From: Providencia hangzhouensis
GTDB lineage: Bacteria > Pseudomonadota > Gammaproteobacteria > Enterobacterales > Enterobacteriaceae
Assembly (NCBI RefSeq): GCF_029193595.2
Contig: NZ_CP135052.1
Coordinates: 1,426,001-1,490,000, forward strand
DNA length: 64,000 nt
Direction of reading: 5' to 3'
Shown here: one piece after another, positions 46,490 through 56,854 of the stretch
Layout of the letters: every line of letters begins with the position of its first letter
Position numbering within the stretch: position 1 is the first letter of the stretch
Notes under the pieces: model-generated
Told to the model about the DNA's origin: nothing
Databases searched by the model: none
What the model saw: only the letters and a program-made list of their open reading frames with translations
Translations under genes and position numbers: made by a program

Positions 46490-47584
46490 ATGGTAAAGCA
46501 AACAACGCTATATGATGAACATATAGCCTGCGGTGCAAAAATGGTCGATTTTCATGGTTGGATGATGCCGTTGCATTATGGTTCGCAGATCAATGAACAT
46601 AATTTTGTCAGAACCGAAGCAGGGATGTTTGATGTTTCCCATATGACTATTGTCGATTTACACGGCGAAGGCTGTCGTGATTTTCTTCGTTATCTTCTCG
46701 CCAACGATATCAATAAACTTACAGAGCAAGGTAAAGCCTTATATACAGGCATGCTGAATGCTTCAGGTGGTGTTATTGATGACCTGATTGTGTATTACCT
46801 CGCTGATGACTTTTATCGTCTCGTCGTCAACTCAGCAACACGCGATAAAGACCTCGCTTGGATTGAACAACATGCTAAAGGTTATGCAGTTGAAATTCGT
46901 GTTCGCGATGACTTAGCGTTATTAGCTGTCCAAGGGCCGCAAGCACCAGAAAAGGTTCATTCATTACTGAGTTCGGAACAAAATAGCGCCATTGAAGGAA
47001 TGAAACCATTTTATGGTATTCAAACTGGAGATTTGTTCATCGCAACCACGGGCTATACCGGCGAAAAAGGTTATGAAATTGCTATGCCTAAAGAGCAGGT
47101 CGTTGAATTTTGGCATAAACTGCTTAAGGCAGGGGTACACCCAGCGGGCTTAGGGGCGCGGGATACTTTGCGCCTTGAAGCCGGTATGAACCTATATGGG
47201 CAAGATATGGATGAAACGATTTCACCATTAGCCGCGAATATGGGATGGACGATCTCTTGGAAACCAGAAGATCGCCAATTTATTGGCCGTGAAGCATTGG
47301 AAAAATTACGCGAACAAGGTACTGAAAAACTTGTCGGTATTGTGATGCGTGAAAAAGGTATACTGCGTGCAGGGCAAGTTGTCCGCTTTACTGATGAACT
47401 GGGGAAACTACAAGAAGGGGTAATAACCAGTGGCTCTTTCTCGCCAACCCTTGGCTTCAGTATTGCGTTAGCGCGTGTCCCGAACGGAATTCAAGACAAA
47501 GCAATTGTTGAAATCAGACAAAGAGAAATGCCAGTTGAAGTTGTTAAACCGGGCTTTGTCCGTGAAGGTAACTGCTTAGTGTAA
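46490..47584 (+). CDS. gcvT: Glycine cleavage system T protein, aminomethyltransferase
   Basis: A 364-aa enzyme (E. coli 364) that releases ammonia from the aminomethyl-lipoyl H protein and forms 5,10-methylene-THF. It has [31 protein letters not shown], the folate-site Asp in [24 protein letters not shown] and [20 protein letters not shown]. First gene of gcvT-gcvH-gcvP. Confidence 0.97.
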   Translation: MVKQTTLYDEHIACGAKMVDFHGWMMPLHYGSQINEHNFVRTEAGMFDVSHMTIVDLHGEGCRDFLRYLLANDINKLTEQGKALYTGMLNASGGVIDDLIVYYLADDFYRLVVNSATRDKDLAWIEQHAKGYAVEIRVRDDLALLAVQGPQAPEKVHSLLSSEQNSAIEGMKPFYGIQTGDLFIATTGYTGEKGYEIAMPKEQVVEFWHKLLKAGVHPAGLGARDTLRLEAGMNLYGQDMDETISPLAANMGWTISWKPEDRQFIGREALEKLREQGTEKLVGIVMREKGILRAGQVVRFTDELGKLQEGVITSGSFSPTLGFSIALARVPNGIQDKAIVEIRQREMPVEVVKPGFVREGNCLV

Positions 47585-47629
47585 TTTGGGCGAATCTGAT
47601 TAATAAATTTAAAAATTGAGAGGCTAATG

Positions 47630-48022
47630 ATGAGCAATACACCTAAAGAATTAATGTACACCCGTGAACATGAGTGGCTGCGCGATGAAGGTAATGGTGA
47701 ATTTACAGTTGGTATCACCGAACATGCGCAAGAAACGTTGGGTGACATGGTGTTTGTTGATTTACCCGAAGTGGGGACGGCGGTAAGTGCAGGTGATGAC
47801 GTTGCAGTCGTCGAATCAGTTAAAGCAGCATCTGATATTTACGCACCACTGAGTGGCGAAATTGTGGCGGTTAATAGTGAGTTGAATGACGCGCCAGAAC
47901 TCGTAAATGAACAGCCGTATCAAGAAGGTTGGATTTTCCGCATTAAAGCATCCGATACCGCAGAGCTGGCGGATTTGATTGATGCGGCGGGGTATACCTC
48001 TATGATCGAAGCCGAAGAATAG
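47630..48022 (+). CDS. gcvH: Glycine cleavage system H protein
   Basis: A 130-aa lipoyl carrier that shuttles the aminomethyl group between P, T and L proteins. The lipoylated Lys is in [20 protein letters not shown]. Two adjacent ATGs occur; 47630 fits MSN of E. coli and has AGAGG six bases upstream. It begins 45 bases after gcvT. Confidence 0.96.
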   Translation: MSNTPKELMYTREHEWLRDEGNGEFTVGITEHAQETLGDMVFVDLPEVGTAVSAGDDVAVVESVKAASDIYAPLSGEIVAVNSELNDAPELVNEQPYQEGWIFRIKASDTAELADLIDAAGYTSMIEAEE

Positions 48023-48041
48023 TTTATTCGTCATATTTTGT

Positions 48042-48131
48042 GTTGTGGCGGTGTTGGCTGCACTCGACAACTCGGGTCACATACTTGTGTATGTTCCCCA
48101 AGATTGTCTACGTTTGCCGCCTAGCCACAAC
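48042..48131. repeat. ERIC-like palindromic element, copy 1
   Basis: About 90 bases bounded by GTTGTGGC (48042-48049) and GCCACAAC (48124-48131), with an internal CACATACTTGTGTATG palindrome. Its layout resembles the ERIC elements of enterobacteria, which are non-autonomous miniature elements. Confidence 0.75.
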
Positions 48132-48161
48132 GCAAACTATTTAGAATAAACACTTTTGGTT

Positions 48162-48250
48162 GTTGTGGCGGTGTTGGCTTCGCTCACTCGCCCTAGTCAC
48201 ATACTTATGTATGCTCCTAGGGTCTCATTTGCTTGCTGCCTAGCCACAAG
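48162..48250. repeat. ERIC-like palindromic element, copy 2
   Basis: Bounded by GTTGTGGC and GCCACAAG. The interior differs from copy 1 (CTCACTCGCCCTAGTCACAT, ACTTATGTATG, CTCCTAGGG), with CCCTAG / CTAGGG flanking the central palindrome as in canonical ERIC cores. Confidence 0.75.
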
Positions 48251-48285
48251 ATGAACTATTTATAGGATTTATCAATATGCTTATT

Positions 48286-48368
48286 TTGTGGGGGCAGCAT
48301 TCGACAACTCGGGTCATATATTTGTGTATGTTCCCCAAGATTGTCTACGTTTGCCGCCTAGCCACAAC
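48286..48368. repeat. ERIC-like palindromic element, copy 3 (left end altered)
   Basis: The interior and right end match copy 1 (TCGACAACTCGGGTCA, TATGTTCCCCAAGATTGTCT and onward) and it is followed by the same 30-base flank. The left terminal repeat is degenerate, so copy 3 looks like a partial duplication of copy 1 with its flank. Confidence 0.7.
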
Positions 48369-48555
48369 GCAAACTATTTAGAATAAACACTTTTTAGTGA
48401 TAGCCATAAGATGAGCTATTTATAGGATTGATAAAATCTAATTAGTTAGAAACAAGAAACAACCGCAATATCATTGATTTTAAGCGTTATCTCGCAAGTT
48501 CCGTAATAACCGCCCTACAACTTATGCATAGCAGACAAAGGATGGGAACACAGAT

Positions 48556-51432
48556 ATGTCGATGTCACTGAGTCAATTAGAAAATCGTTCAGAATTCATT
48601 TCGCGCCACATTGGTTCATCAGAACAACAATTAAAAACCATGTTAGACACCGTGGGTGCAACGTCATTAGATGCCCTGATGGACAAAATTGTCCCCAAAG
48701 CCATTTTGCTTGCAGAACCGCCAAGAGTGGGGGGGGGAGCAACTGAACAAGAAGCTTTAGCGGAATTAAAAGCAATAGCGTCACTCAATAAACGCTACAA
48801 AAGTTATATTGGTATGGGCTATGCCCCTGCTGTGCTTCCGCCAGTTATCTTGCGTAATTTATTAGAAAACCCAGGTTGGTATACCGCTTATACGCCATAT
48901 CAACCGGAGGTGTCACAAGGCCGTTTAGAATCATTACTGAATTTTCAACAGTTAACTATCGACCTTACGGGGTTAGACCTTGCTTCTGCATCGTTATTGG
49001 ACGAAGCCACCGCTGCGGCAGAAGCTATGGCGATGGCAAAACGGATCAGCAAACTGAAAGATGCAGAACGTTTCTTTGTGGCGGATGATGTTCATCCGCA
49101 AACTCTGGATGTTGTTCGCACACGTGCGGGGACTTTTGGTTTTGAAGTGATCGTGGATAGCGCAGAGAAAGCACTGGAACACGAAGGTGTTTTTGGTGTG
49201 TTACTTCAACAGGTTGGCACGACAGGTAATGTCCATGACTACAGTTCGCTATTTGCCCAATTAAAAGAGCGTAAAATTGTCAGTTGCGTTGCAGCAGATA
49301 TGATGGCGCTAGTATTGCTCACTGCACCGGGTAAGCAAGGGGCGGATATTGTCTTCGGTTCAGCACAGCGTTTTGGCGTCCCGATGGGGTATGGTGGGCC
49401 ACATGCGGCCTTCTTTGCTTGTCGTGACGAATTTAAACGAGCAATGCCGGGACGTATTATCGGTGTGTCACGGGATGCAGCAGGTAATACCGCACTGCGT
49501 ATGGCGATGCAAACCCGTGAACAACATATTCGCCGTGAAAAAGCGAACTCGAATATTTGTACATCCCAAGTGCTGTTAGCCAATATCGCAGCCATGTATG
49601 CGGTTTATCATGGGCCAAAAGGGCTGAAAATAATTGCAGAGCGTATTCATCGCTTCAGCACTATTTTTGCCAAGGCATTAGCAGACGCAGGTTTTACATC
49701 ACGCCATAAAACTTGGTTTGATACGCTCTGTATTGAAGTCGCTGACAAAACAGCGGTGCTAGCGCGTGCTGAAAAAGCCAAAGTGAATTTACGTACTGAT
49801 ATTCGTGGTGCAGTTGGCGTGACTTTTAGTGAAATCACGACTCGCCAAGATTTAAATGAATTGTTTGCGGTGATCACAGGTGTTGAAGCTAAGTTAGATT
49901 TTGAAAAACTAGACCAATCTGTTTCAGCGACAGAGCAAGCGATCCCAAGCTCTATGTTACGTGATGATGAAATTTTAGCTCATCCAAATTTTCATCGTTA
50001 CCATAGTGAAACCGAAATGATGCGCTATATGCATAGTTTAGAGCGCAAAGATTTAGCCTTAAACCAAGCTATGATCCCTCTGGGTTCTTGTACGATGAAG
50101 CTTAATGCGGCTGCGGAAATGATCCCAATTACTTGGCCTGAATTTGGCGAGCTACACCCATTCTGCCCACCTGAGCAGGCTCAAGGTTATCACCAAATGA
50201 TAGAGCAACTTTCCCATTGGTTAGTGCAATTGACTGGTTATGATGCAGTTTGTATGCAACCTAACTCAGGGGCTCAAGGTGAATATGCCGGTTTATTGGC
50301 TATTCGTCGCTATCATGAGAGTCGCAATGAAGGGGAGCGAAATATTTGTTTGATCCCGGCTTCTGCTCACGGTACCAATCCTGCCTCTGCGCATATGGCA
50401 GGTATGGAAGTGGTGGTAGTGCGTTGTGATGATGAAGGTAATATCGATTTAACGGATTTACGTGAAAAAGCTCAGCAACATAGCGAAGCTCTTTCTTGTG
50501 TGATGGTAACTTACCCATCAACCCACGGGGTATATGAAGAAAGTATTCGTGAAGTGTGTGAAATTATTCACCAATATGGTGGTCAAGTATATCTTGATGG
50601 TGCAAATATGAATGCTCAAGTTGGTTTAACAACACCGGGCTTTATTGGTGCGGATGTTTCTCACCTGAATTTGCATAAAACATTCTGTATCCCTCACGGC
50701 GGTGGCGGACCAGGTATGGGGCCTATCGGTGTGAAAAAACACTTGGCACCGTTCGTACCGGGGCATTCTGTGGTTGAGCAAGAAATGTTAACTGACCAAG
50801 GTGCGGTATCTGCAGCCCCATTTGGCAGTGCATCAATTTTGCCAATTAGCTGGATGTATATTCGGATGATGGGCTCTTATGGTCTACGTAAAGCTAGCCA
50901 AGTTGCTATTTTAAATGCGAATTATATTGCCAAGCGTCTTTCTGGCCGTTATGACATTTTATATACAGGGCAAGAAGGCTATGTTGCCCATGAATGTATT
51001 GTCGATTTACGCCCAATTAAAAGAGATACGGGTATCAGTGAGCTCGATATTGCTAAGCGCTTAATTGATTATGGTTTCCATGCGCCAACCATGTCTTTCC
51101 CTGTAGCAGGGACATTAATGATTGAACCGACAGAGTCTGAAAGCATAACTGAAATTGATCGGTTTATTGACGCCATGTTAGCGATACGCGATGAAATTGA
51201 CCAAGTTGTGAAAGGGCAGTGGACACTAGAAGATAACCCTCTCGTGAATTCGCCTCATGTGCAAACGGAGCTAGCCGGGGAGTGGCCTCATAGTTATAGC
51301 CGTGAACTCGCAGCATTCCCAACAGCACAAACGAAAGCGAATAAATACTGGCCAGCAGTAAAACGGCTTGATGATGTGTATGGGGATCGTCATTTACACT
51401 GCTCATGTGTGCCGATTGAAGATTATATGTAG
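48556..51432 (+). CDS. gcvP: Glycine dehydrogenase (decarboxylating), P protein
   Basis: A 958-aa pyridoxal-phosphate enzyme (E. coli 957) that decarboxylates glycine and passes the aminomethyl group to H protein. The PLP Lys is in [16 protein letters not shown]. The glycine-rich [13 protein letters not shown] and the N-terminal [19 protein letters not shown] are conserved. Complete, despite the repeat-filled gap before it. A terminator follows. Confidence 0.98.
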   Translation: MSMSLSQLENRSEFISRHIGSSEQQLKTMLDTVGATSLDALMDKIVPKAILLAEPPRVGGGATEQEALAELKAIASLNKRYKSYIGMGYAPAVLPPVILRNLLENPGWYTAYTPYQPEVSQGRLESLLNFQQLTIDLTGLDLASASLLDEATAAAEAMAMAKRISKLKDAERFFVADDVHPQTLDVVRTRAGTFGFEVIVDSAEKALEHEGVFGVLLQQVGTTGNVHDYSSLFAQLKERKIVSCVAADMMALVLLTAPGKQGADIVFGSAQRFGVPMGYGGPHAAFFACRDEFKRAMPGRIIGVSRDAAGNTALRMAMQTREQHIRREKANSNICTSQVLLANIAAMYAVYHGPKGLKIIAERIHRFSTIFAKALADAGFTSRHKTWFDTLCIEVADKTAVLARAEKAKVNLRTDIRGAVGVTFSEITTRQDLNELFAVITGVEAKLDFEKLDQSVSATEQAIPSSMLRDDEILAHPNFHRYHSETEMMRYMHSLERKDLALNQAMIPLGSCTMKLNAAAEMIPITWPEFGELHPFCPPEQAQGYHQMIEQLSHWLVQLTGYDAVCMQPNSGAQGEYAGLLAIRRYHESRNEGERNICLIPASAHGTNPASAHMAGMEVVVVRCDDEGNIDLTDLREKAQQHSEALSCVMVTYPSTHGVYEESIREVCEIIHQYGGQVYLDGANMNAQVGLTTPGFIGADVSHLNLHKTFCIPHGGGGPGMGPIGVKKHLAPFVPGHSVVEQEMLTDQGAVSAAPFGSASILPISWMYIRMMGSYGLRKASQVAILNANYIAKRLSGRYDILYTGQEGYVAHECIVDLRPIKRDTGISELDIAKRLIDYGFHAPTMSFPVAGTLMIEPTESESITEIDRFIDAMLAIRDEIDQVVKGQWTLEDNPLVNSPHVQTELAGEWPHSYSRELAAFPTAQTKANKYWPAVKRLDDVYGDRHLHCSCVPIEDYM

Positions 51433-51479
51433 GAATATATCGCACACTTCTATTATATAATGTGAATTAAATACTCTTT

Positions 51480-51520
51480 AGGCTTGATTTCGGTGAGTTA
51501 CTGAATTCAAGCCTTTATTT
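51480..51520 (+). terminator. Terminator of gcvP
   Basis: AGGCTTGA / TCAAGCCT stem with a 19-base loop followed by a T-rich tail, 47 bases after the gcvP stop, before the oppositely oriented propeller gene. Confidence 0.7.
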
Positions 51521-51533
51521 ATTTAGGATTTAT

Positions 51534-52430
51534 TTAACCTAAATATTGTGAGATACCCGTATAATTTTTACCTTGGTGTAGCTTTTCCACAGCACCTGTT
51601 TCTATAATGACTCGGTAAACCCCTCCATTAAGGTCAGCCACATACATCAGTTGTGCAGGCTTATCATATGTGAGTCCAATAGCCTCTTTAAAACCACGGC
51701 TTATCACCTTGTAATGGCTTAATCCATCAGCAGAAATATTGGCACAATTTAAGCTATTACCATCGGGCTCAGCGCCTCTATCTGTCCAATATAAAATATG
51801 GTTTTCTTCATCAAGCAATAAATCAATAGGTTCGGGGAGGTCTTGAAGGAGTAATTGAATATCGTTTCGTTGATTGGCCGATTGTTGGATTTTAGGCGTT
51901 AATGGCACCCTAAAAATACGACCTAAATTACCTTTAGGGGTCCCTTTCTGAGTCCAGTAAATCCAATTATTTGTGACATCAACAGTAATGCCAACACATT
52001 GGTCTAATATATCTACTTTATTGTGTTTATCTCGGGGTCTTGCTACATGGACGAATAAATCAGAACCATCAATATTACATGATGAAACCATACCACCTTC
52101 ACGGTCACACCAATATAATCGTTGATTTACTAAATCAAGATGCAATTGTTTTGGCGTTCTTATCTTTCCGTTACCTACTAGTATTTTTCTGCCAGTACCA
52201 TCAAAATTCATCACATTAATGGAACCATCGTCAGCCTCATAATCTTCACCCATATTACTCCAATAAATTAATCGGTTAGCAGGGTCAACGGCAATACCAT
52301 CAGGGGTTCCACCGAGTCCTTCGATAATTGGAATTGTTTGATGTGTTGATTTATTGAATTGAATTATAGCGGGTGAATGGACATCTAGAAGTAAAAGATA
52401 AGGATTTGAATATTCATTGAATTTTTCCAT
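51534..52430 (-). CDS. YWTD-type beta-propeller protein
   Basis: A 298-aa protein with LDL-receptor class B (YWTD) repeats: RLIYWSNMGEDYE, RLYWCDREGGM, WIYWTQKGTPKGN and ILYWTDRGAEPDG occur at roughly 45-60 residue spacing, enough for a six-bladed propeller. No signal peptide, so probably cytoplasmic. Bacterial members are uncharacterised; a lactonase- or SMP-30-like fold is a guess. The ATG at 52430 has AGAGAGG six bases upstream, better than the 20-codon upstream extension. E. coli has bglA and other genes at this location. Confidence 0.75.
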   Translation of the reverse strand: MEKFNEYSNPYLLLLDVHSPAIIQFNKSTHQTIPIIEGLGGTPDGIAVDPANRLIYWSNMGEDYEADDGSINVMNFDGTGRKILVGNGKIRTPKQLHLDLVNQRLYWCDREGGMVSSCNIDGSDLFVHVARPRDKHNKVDILDQCVGITVDVTNNWIYWTQKGTPKGNLGRIFRVPLTPKIQQSANQRNDIQLLLQDLPEPIDLLLDEENHILYWTDRGAEPDGNSLNCANISADGLSHYKVISRGFKEAIGLTYDKPAQLMYVADLNGGVYRVIIETGAVEKLHQGKNYTGISQYLG

Positions 52431-52644
52431 TTTAAACCTCTCTGGCAAATGTTCAATGATAAAGATAGGAGCGATATTAATAATTGGCAAGTTATTAATA
52501 TTGATATTTCTATATAAGTCGAGATTAATAATTATTAAAAAATATAAAGTAGTTTATTATTTAAATCAAAATAATAAATTAGTGAAAAGTATATCTTGCT
52601 GTGGGTAATACACATTAGATTAGATGAGTGTAACACGTTAAATA

Positions 52645-52664
52645 AAGCGGCTTTGTAGCCGCTT
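52645..52664 (-). terminator. Terminator of the HD-domain gene
   Basis: AAGCGGC / GCCGCTT with a six-base loop; on the minus strand it is followed by TTTATTT, about 10 bases after the gene's stop. Confidence 0.75.
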
Positions 52665-52674
52665 CTGACATAAA

Positions 52675-53295
52675 TTACAGTAACCAGCCTTTTTGCTGAG
52701 CGAGTTCCAATTGTAATTTAAGTTGTTGATAAAATTCAGGTAGGATCTGCTGAATATAATCACATTTACTGAGGACTTGTTCCAGACGAATGTGGTTTTC
52801 GACCCAACTTTGGCCTTGATTATGCAGGTTCATCAGCATCGGCATCGCTCGGTCAATGGCATTCGCATACACAGATTCCGGGGTTTCTAATGCATCATAT
52901 TCATTCCACAGAGCTAATAGCGTTTCATTTTGCGGGCTAGGCAGTAAGTTAAAAATACGCTTAGCCGCTTTAACTTCTTCTTCATGAATAGCATCACGAG
53001 CGGCATTATCAAATACCAATACATCACCTGCATCAATTTCAACAATGTCATGAACGAGGGCAAGTTTTATCGCATGTTCGATATTAATGCCTTGAACATA
53101 AGGTGCAAAACTCATTGCTGCAACGGCAAATTGCCAACTGTGTTCTGCTGTGTTTTCTTGGCGTTCACGGTTCAATAACTTATTTTTACGATAAACACTT
53201 TTGAGTTTATCTAATTCCATCAAAAATTGGACGACTTCGGTAAAAGCCCCAAAATTAACCACCTCTACGGGCTTGTTACCTAATGCAGATGACAT
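52675..53295 (-). CDS. HD-domain phosphohydrolase (HDDC2/HD_3-like)
   Basis: A 206-aa protein with the HD signature: first metal His in ENTAEHSWQFAVAAMSFAPY, the His-Asp pair in ALVHDIVEIDAGD, and a later Asp in YANAIDRAMPMLMN. Relatives hydrolyse deoxynucleoside 5'-monophosphates. The substrate here is not shown. It lies 11 bases after ygfZ on the same strand and probably shares its transcript; this neighbour is not in the E. coli locus. Confidence 0.75.
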   Translation of the reverse strand: MSSALGNKPVEVVNFGAFTEVVQFLMELDKLKSVYRKNKLLNRERQENTAEHSWQFAVAAMSFAPYVQGINIEHAIKLALVHDIVEIDAGDVLVFDNAARDAIHEEEVKAAKRIFNLLPSPQNETLLALWNEYDALETPESVYANAIDRAMPMLMNLHNQGQSWVENHIRLEQVLSKCDYIQQILPEFYQQLKLQLELAQQKGWLL

Positions 53296-53306
53296 AAAAA
53301 CTCCAA

Positions 53307-54290
53307 TTAATTCTCTTCTAATGAATAAGGTAATGGTGCGATAGTTAGATGACTTTGCTCATCCCCCATAACACGGAAAACGCTATCCGCTTTCATATCG
53401 TTATTCATAATGACTTGCACATAGATTTCGCCGCTACCTAAGCGAATAGCAGCTAAAACAGTTCCTGTACGGCGCCATTTATCACCAAGCTGCCATTCCA
53501 CACCTTCACCAACGACAGGAATAGTGGTACCTGTACCTTTTAAGGTGTACATCGCACGTTTATTTGCACCACGGAATTTTGCACGGGCAACCATTTCTTG
53601 ACCGGTATAACAGCCTTTTTTAAAGCTAATACCATCAGGTAGGGCTTGTAAGTTGGTTGCTTGAGGTAAATGTTGGGCACTATTTTGTTGATCGATAATC
53701 GCAAAACCGGCTTCGATATCAAGGGCTAACCATTGTTCATCGTTGACCTGAATAGCACCTAAGGTTTGGGCCATTTTTTGTGCCGTTTCTTCGTTCGTGA
53801 TCACTAAAAAACGCTCTGTGGGTAATGCAAAATGTAATATTGTGGAGGCGTCGTCTGTAACCACTTGGTTTTGAGCGTCAGGTAATGCAGTAAATAATGT
53901 TGCCAGTGCTTCTCTAGCGCCTTTACCCGCGACTCCGACTAATTTCAGTTCTGTTTTTTTTTCAAAGGTGACTTTCGAAAAAACAGCATATTTTTTCAGT
54001 TCGGCGAGTTGTGAGTCGGCAACGCTGGTTCTTAATAAATATGAGTAGCCATCTAAATGATGGAATAGGCGGAGGTCGCTCCACATCTTACCTTTAGGAT
54101 CACAATGTGCGGTTAATGCATGTGATTGCTTGAGTGTGGCGATATCTGCGGTTACTTGGCCTTGCAGGTATTTTTCTGCATCGGCGCCGTGGAGGTGAAT
54201 AAGTTCCCAGTTTTCCAGTGAAATCAAAACGAGTGGTAAAGACTGAGATCCGAGAGGGAATTGCTGTGTACTATCAATTTGGTTAGTCAT
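53307..54290 (-). CDS. ygfZ: tRNA-modifying / Fe-S cluster protein YgfZ
   Basis: A 327-aa folate-dependent protein needed for full activity of several Fe-S enzymes such as MiaB. It has the family motif [12 protein letters not shown] (functional Cys) near residue 228 and the N-terminal [19 protein letters not shown]. The frame extends 22 codons upstream, but the ATG at 54290 with AGGTG five bases before it gives the E. coli length (326). Structurally related to GcvT. Divergent from sdhE. Confidence 0.95.
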   Translation of the reverse strand: MTNQIDSTQQFPLGSQSLPLVLISLENWELIHLHGADAEKYLQGQVTADIATLKQSHALTAHCDPKGKMWSDLRLFHHLDGYSYLLRTSVADSQLAELKKYAVFSKVTFEKKTELKLVGVAGKGAREALATLFTALPDAQNQVVTDDASTILHFALPTERFLVITNEETAQKMAQTLGAIQVNDEQWLALDIEAGFAIIDQQNSAQHLPQATNLQALPDGISFKKGCYTGQEMVARAKFRGANKRAMYTLKGTGTTIPVVGEGVEWQLGDKWRRTGTVLAAIRLGSGEIYVQVIMNNDMKADSVFRVMGDEQSHLTIAPLPYSLEEN

Positions 54291-54537
54291 GATTTCACCT
54301 GTTGTTCTTTGATAGATAAAGGTGCCTAATGGTAAAATAGCTAGATAACATTGCAAGTAGTTATTATGATGAAGCTGTATTATCTAATAGTTTTTTATCA
54401 TCTGTTTGTAGAAAAACGGTATTTTACTACTAAAATTACAACAATGTAGTCTATAACATGTTTTCTTAGCGGATAATCTGTTAGAGTATGGAAAATAATC
54501 AATCTAATCAGTTAACTGCAAAAAAGGCCGTAGTAGA

Positions 54538-54804
54538 ATGGATATTGAGAATAAAGCGCGAATTCATTGGGCATGCCGCCGTGGTATGCGTGAATTAGAT
54601 ATTTCAATCATGCCGTTTTTTGAGTATGAATATGATGACCTAACAACTCACGATAAGCAGGTATTTGTCCGTTTATTAGAATGTGCGGACCCTGATTTAT
54701 TCAATTGGCTAATGAATCACGGTCGTCCAGATGATGACGAACTTTTTCGTATGATTAAACTGATTCAGGAAAAAAATAAAAATCGTGGTCCTGTGGAAAT
54801 CTAA
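54538..54804 (+). CDS. sdhE: Succinate dehydrogenase flavinylation factor SdhE
   Basis: An 88-aa protein (YgfY/CptB) required for covalent FAD attachment to SdhA and FrdA. The RGMRELD motif (residues 15-21) is the conserved flavoprotein-contacting surface. It overlaps cptA by 20 bases, so the two are translationally coupled as in E. coli. Confidence 0.96.
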   Translation: MDIENKARIHWACRRGMRELDISIMPFFEYEYDDLTTHDKQVFVRLLECADPDLFNWLMNHGRPDDDELFRMIKLIQEKNKNRGPVEI

Positions 54805-55195
54805 TCTCTCCATTTCATGGAAAACCCAACTGTTCTCAACCTGTGTTCATGGGGTCATTGGGATGTTTTTACTATTGGCTCCATGGTCCCCTGGTAACTC
54901 AATGATATGGTTGCCGCTATTAGTGGTTGTCGTTGCGAGTTGGGCAAAGAGCCAGAAAAATATCAGTAAAATAAAAGGGGTTGCTGTACTGGTTAATGGC
55001 AATAAGGTTCAGTGGAAGAAAAATGAATGGAGAATACTGAAAGCACCTTGGCTTACCCGCTATGGTATATTACTGACACTAGAAGCGTTACAAGGTAAAC
55101 CACAAAAGCTCCATTTGTGGGTTGCAAAAGACGCATTGTCGGAAGAGAATTGGCGTAATTTAAACCAATTATTGCTGCAATACCCTGATATTTAG
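54785..55195 (+). CDS. cptA: Membrane protein CptA (YgfX)
   Basis: A 136-aa membrane protein with two hydrophobic helices in the first 55 residues and a conserved C-terminal part ([20 protein letters not shown]). It starts at GTG inside the 3' end of sdhE. In E. coli it was described as the toxin of a toxin-antitoxin pair with SdhE that inhibits FtsZ/MreB; that role is debated given the SdhE function. Confidence 0.88.
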   Translation: MVLWKSNLSISWKTQLFSTCVHGVIGMFLLLAPWSPGNSMIWLPLLVVVVASWAKSQKNISKIKGVAVLVNGNKVQWKKNEWRILKAPWLTRYGILLTLEALQGKPQKLHLWVAKDALSEENWRNLNQLLLQYPDI

Positions 55196-55234
55196 GCTAC
55201 CAAAATCATAGGTGATAAATAAAATTGGTAGCCT
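55194..55234. terminator. Bidirectional hairpin between cptA and fldB
   Basis: AGGCTACCAA (55194-55203) pairs perfectly with TTGGTAGCCT (55225-55234) around a 21-base A/T-rich loop, starting at the cptA stop between convergent genes. Confidence 0.65.
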
Positions 55235-55294
55235 GGTGTAGGGTAGGTAACCCTCACTTTGGGGGTTCGCTGAGCAAGTACATATAAACTTGCA

Positions 55295-55813
55295 TCATAA
55301 TAGCGCTTCAATTTCCTGAAAAATCTGCACACACCACTGCGCAATACGTTCATCGGTCTGTTCAAACTGGTGGACTTCATCTAATGCCAGCCCAACAAAC
55401 ATATCACCAGTTTCATTGAGTGGTTTAGGGCTATCAAAGGTATAGCCTTCAGTTGGCCAGAAACCGACAAATTTAGCGCCAGTTGGTTTTAGTTGATGAT
55501 AGAGCATGCCAAGGGCATCAAGAAACCACTCGCCATAATCTATTTGGTCACCCAGTCCATACATCGCAATGATTTTATTTGCGAGGTTAAGATTGGGAAG
55601 CGCTTCCCAAATTTCAAGCCAATCTTCCTGTATTTCACCAAAATCCCACGTAGGTATTCCCAAAATAAGAACATCATACTGTTCCATTTCTGCTGGCGGT
55701 GTATCGTTAACGTTATGCAATGTGACTAAATCATCGCCGAGAATATCACGTATTTTTTCTGCAACCATTTCGGTATAACAGGTACTAGAACCGTAAAAAA
55801 GACCTATTTTCAT
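55295..55813 (-). CDS. fldB: Flavodoxin 2
   Basis: A 172-aa FMN electron carrier (E. coli 173). The phosphate-binding loop YGSSTCYTE is at residues 8-16; the isoalloxazine loops are [12 protein letters not shown] and [18 protein letters not shown]. In E. coli it belongs to the SoxRS regulon. Divergent from xerD. Confidence 0.96.
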   Translation of the reverse strand: MKIGLFYGSSTCYTEMVAEKIRDILGDDLVTLHNVNDTPPAEMEQYDVLILGIPTWDFGEIQEDWLEIWEALPNLNLANKIIAMYGLGDQIDYGEWFLDALGMLYHQLKPTGAKFVGFWPTEGYTFDSPKPLNETGDMFVGLALDEVHQFEQTDERIAQWCVQIFQEIEALL

Positions 55814-55930
55814 ATATATTATTACTATGTCCAGCTATGGTTTTCATCACAAGAGAGATATTGTAACAGAAGCAGCCACATTCAGGCATAATAGAATCGT
55901 GTGGTATTATCTAAAGGAAGCTTATCTGTC

Positions 55931-56833
55931 GTGGAAACAAAACAACTTAATCCATTAATTGAACAATTTCTTGATACAATTTGGCTTGAACAAGATCTAG
56001 CCGAAAATACATTGGCTTCTTATCGTAATGACCTTCAACTATTAGATAAATGGCTTGATGCGCATCAGTTGCATTTAGAAAGTGTTCAATCAATTGACTT
56101 ACAATCTTTTTTTGCGGAACGTATTGATTGTGGATATAAAGCAACCAGTTCAGCACGTTTATTAAGTGCGATGCGTAGGTTATTTCAATATTTGTATCGG
56201 GAGAAAATCCGTCTGGATGACCCTTCTGCGGTGATTGCTGCCCCCAAAATTCCGCAGCGTTTACCCAAAGATTTAAGTGAAAAACAAGTTGAAGATTTAT
56301 TAAATGCCCCTGCTACCGAAGATGCTTTAGAACTACGTGATAAGGCCATGTTGGAAGTGCTATATGCTTGTGGTTTGCGTGTTTCTGAATTAATCGGCTT
56401 AACTTTTTCAGATATTAGCTTGCGGCAGGGGGTTATTCGCGTTGTTGGTAAAGGCGATAAAGAAAGATTGATTCCCTTGGGGGAAGAGGCAATATATTGG
56501 CTAGAGAAATATATTGATGAAGGTCGCCCAGATTTATTAAATGGCAAAACTAGCGATATTCTATTCCCGAGTAAGCGTGGCACGAAAATGACTCGGCAAA
56601 CGTTTTGGCATCGAATAAAATATTATGCAGTACTTGCACATATTGATAGCGAGCTACTCTCACCGCATGTTCTTAGACACGCATTTGCAACCCATTTACT
56701 CAATCATGGGGCAGATTTACGCGTGGTACAAATGTTGTTAGGTCATAGTGATCTTTCAACCACCCAAATTTATACTCATGTTGCTACTGAACGGTTACGA
56801 GTATTGCATGAGCAGCATCATCCAAGGGGGTGA
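55931..56833 (+). CDS. xerD: Tyrosine recombinase XerD
   Basis: A 300-aa site-specific recombinase that, with XerC, resolves chromosome dimers at dif under FtsK control. Catalytic residues are visible: Arg in ACGLRVSELIGL, HVLRHAFATHLL (His and Arg), LGHSDLSTTQIYTHV (His and Tyr nucleophile). I set the start at the GTG 55931, matching the E. coli N-terminus; AAGGAAG lies about ten bases upstream, and an in-frame upstream GTG (55901) is an alternative. Confidence 0.95.
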   Translation: METKQLNPLIEQFLDTIWLEQDLAENTLASYRNDLQLLDKWLDAHQLHLESVQSIDLQSFFAERIDCGYKATSSARLLSAMRRLFQYLYREKIRLDDPSAVIAAPKIPQRLPKDLSEKQVEDLLNAPATEDALELRDKAMLEVLYACGLRVSELIGLTFSDISLRQGVIRVVGKGDKERLIPLGEEAIYWLEKYIDEGRPDLLNGKTSDILFPSKRGTKMTRQTFWHRIKYYAVLAHIDSELLSPHVLRHAFATHLLNHGADLRVVQMLLGHSDLSTTQIYTHVATERLRVLHEQHHPRG

Positions 56834-56854
56834 TGCATGATTAAAGGACTATCT

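Larger units (their letters stand above)
48023..48555. other. Unusually long gcvH-gcvP spacer
   Basis: More than 500 bases separate genes that are closely spaced in E. coli. The space is filled by three ERIC-like elements and short duplicated flanks (GCCACAACGCAAACTATTTA at both 48124 and 48361). Transcription of gcvP must cross these palindromes or start from a new promoter in 48420-48555. Confidence 0.8.

Noticed and set aside
48042..48368. CRISPR or insertion sequence between gcvH and gcvP
   Set aside because: Three palindromic copies without unique spacers or a transposase; the layout is that of ERIC-like elements.
49239..49595. Open frames opposite gcvP
   Set aside because: Antisense shadows within a conserved coding region with no independent signals.
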